From the NCBI GenBank assembly GCA_012515885.1, contig JAAYXN010000167.1, positions 1-12,681 on the forward strand: DNA of 12,681 bases, written 5' to 3'. Each line of letters opens with the position of its first letter. Position 1 is the stretch's first letter. The notes beneath the pieces are model-generated. The model saw nothing but the letters and a program-made list of their open reading frames with translations. It was not told the DNA's origin and searched no databases. Positions 11,706 through 12,681 of the stretch are shown in pieces. Made by a program: the position numbers and the translations under genes. Source of the DNA: Rhodococcus sp. (in: high G+C Gram-positive bacteria) (GTDB lineage: Bacteria; Actinomycetota; Actinomycetes; Mycobacteriales; Mycobacteriaceae).

Positions 11706-12681
11706 ATGCTGCACAACGACGTACCTAGCAACGACGACATCGCGGCCCTCTCCACCACTGTGGGCCCCACCTGCATTTCGATTTACACGCCAACCGAACG
11801 CGCCATTGCGAACGCATCGGAGAAAAACCATCTCACCTTCGCCGGTCAAGTGCGGGATGCACTTGAGCGAGTAAGCGATAAGCACGAGCGGGCCGCGTTT
11901 GAAGAACAATTCGCGAGCCTGCTCGACGACGAGGAGTACTGGCGCTATCAGTCACGCACTCTCGCCGTGTTCGCGACCGTGGATTCGCTGCGCACGTACC
12001 GGCTCCCGAATCGACTCGTTCAACGCACATCCGTCGGCGATCGGTTCTTCGTGAAACCGCTGTTGCGGGCGGTGACATTCCCGCAGTCCGCGTTCGTGCT
12101 GGCGCTTGCGGAAGGTGCGGTGCGCGTGGTTGAGGTCTCTGCCGAGCCGCCCGCACACGAGATCAACATCAGTGGGTTGCCAACGAGTGTGGAGAGCTTC
12201 GATCAGGACTACTCGCCGCAGGCCTACCGTGCCCGGCTTGGCGGGGCTGAAGATGTCGGCAAGAAGACACGCGTCGCGCAGTACTCACGAGCTATCGATC
12301 ATCGGTTGCGGCCGCTGCTCGGTGCCCGGGGTGTTCCGCTGATCCTGGCGTCCACCGAGCCAACATCGTCGATCTATCGATCGGTCAACAGCTACTCCGG
12401 ACTGCTTGATGAAGGTATTGACGGCAACCCCGAGCACACCTCGAATGACGAACTAGCGACCCGGTCGCGCAGCGTGCTCGACAATCTCTACAAGAAGCAG
12501 CTTGAGGATCTGGCGATGGAGTTTGACTCCCACGTCTCCTCAGGGCGCACGCAGACAGATGTTTCTGATCTCGCGAAATCCGCGACGTTCGGCGTCATCC
12601 ACACCCTGCTCGTCGATATTGACGCTGAAGTTCCCGGGTCCATCGCCGACGACGGAACAGTGACCTTCGGCAGCGACGGCG
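11706..12681 (+). CDS. baeRF-type (release-factor-like) protein, C-terminus beyond window
   Basis: An open frame of 325 complete codons runs off the right edge. The ATG at 11706 has AGGAG seven bases upstream. The product resembles the bacterial archaeo-eukaryotic release-factor-like families (baeRF, probably family 11), predicted from domain comparison to act at ribosomes but with no assigned biochemical role. Blocks that support this are the opening GPTCISIYTPT (20-30), the AVFAT strand near residue 84, KKTRVAQYSRAIDHRLRPLL (183-202), PLILASTEPTSSIYRSVNSY (207-226), IDGNPE (233-238), and the C-terminal L7Ae-like half where DGTVTFG is reached near the edge. No GGQ peptide-release motif is present in the visible part, as is usual for these families. 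The gene is downstream of the MDR reductase on the same strand but has its own -10-like box. The exact subfamily is uncertain. Confidence 0.75.
   Translation, partial: MLHNDVPSNDDIAALSTTVGPTCISIYTPTERAIANASEKNHLTFAGQVRDALERVSDKHERAAFEEQFASLLDDEEYWRYQSRTLAVFATVDSLRTYRLPNRLVQRTSVGDRFFVKPLLRAVTFPQSAFVLALAEGAVRVVEVSAEPPAHEINISGLPTSVESFDQDYSPQAYRARLGGAEDVGKKTRVAQYSRAIDHRLRPLLGARGVPLILASTEPTSSIYRSVNSYSGLLDEGIDGNPEHTSNDELATRSRSVLDNLYKKQLEDLAMEFDSHVSSGRTQTDVSDLAKSATFGVIHTLLVDIDAEVPGSIADDGTVTFGSDG

Noticed and set aside
1..12681. Mobile element, CRISPR array, tRNA or rRNA in the window
   Set aside because: No transposase or integrase motifs, no terminal repeats, no regularly spaced 25-40 bp repeats and no tRNA-like cloverleaf were seen; the genes look chromosomal and mostly conserved.

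Overview
The window reads as a chromosomal segment from a high-GC Gram-positive actinobacterium of the order Mycobacteriales (mycobacteria, Gordonia, Rhodococcus and relatives). The MetB, Cbs, FadA3-type thiolase, Bax-inhibitor-like and FurA proteins all resemble the mycobacterial proteins as I remember them, several almost motif for motif. The divergent cbs / fadA3 arrangement with metB downstream of cbs also recalls M. tuberculosis (Rv1079, Rv1077, Rv1074c, Rv1072 from memory). Signals are typical of the group: GTG and TTG starts, TANNNT -10 boxes, apparent leaderless starts and hairpin terminators without T-runs. I do not assign a genus. There are no tRNAs, rRNAs, insertion sequences, CRISPR arrays or phage genes, and no gene-free stretch longer than about 260 bases.

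Layout. 1-4799 (minus strand, read right to left): cbs, then three lipoprotein genes, then metB (its C-terminal part lies outside the window). The two reverse-transsulfuration / cysteine-methionine genes thus flank a lipoprotein cassette. The three lipoproteins carry four copies of one exported module, marked by two cysteines 26-29 residues apart with the second in a C-x-W motif. 4949-6166 (plus): thiolase of the FadA3 type, divergent from cbs across a 149-bp region holding a palindrome. 6184-6219: a perfect 36-bp palindrome, a bidirectional terminator. 6242-7093 (minus): seven-helix Bax inhibitor-1-like membrane protein, preceded by four tandem 16-17 bp repeats. 7351-9230 (minus): nitroreductase and RsmC/RlmG-like methyltransferase, overlapping by one base. 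9351-9788 (plus): FurA-type metalloregulator, divergent from the nitroreductase and without a neighbouring katG. 9951-10559 (plus): GyrI-like ligand-binding protein. 10605-11642 (plus): zinc-free MDR-family acryloyl-CoA/quinone reductase (YhdH/AcuI type). 11706 to the end (plus): baeRF-type (bacterial archaeo-eukaryotic release-factor-like) protein, incomplete.

How it fits together. The left half is sulfur amino-acid metabolism plus cell-envelope lipoproteins. The thiolase belongs to fatty-acid or sterol side-chain breakdown. The right half is a loose group of redox and stress functions. No clearly new multi-gene system is evident. The most noteworthy items are the lipoprotein module expansion between cbs and metB, related palindromes (GCCTA-N7/8-TAGGC) at metB and at the cbs/fadA3 divide, and the tandem repeats ahead of the Bax-inhibitor-like gene. 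All calls come from reading the sequence and remembered family features; no database search was made.
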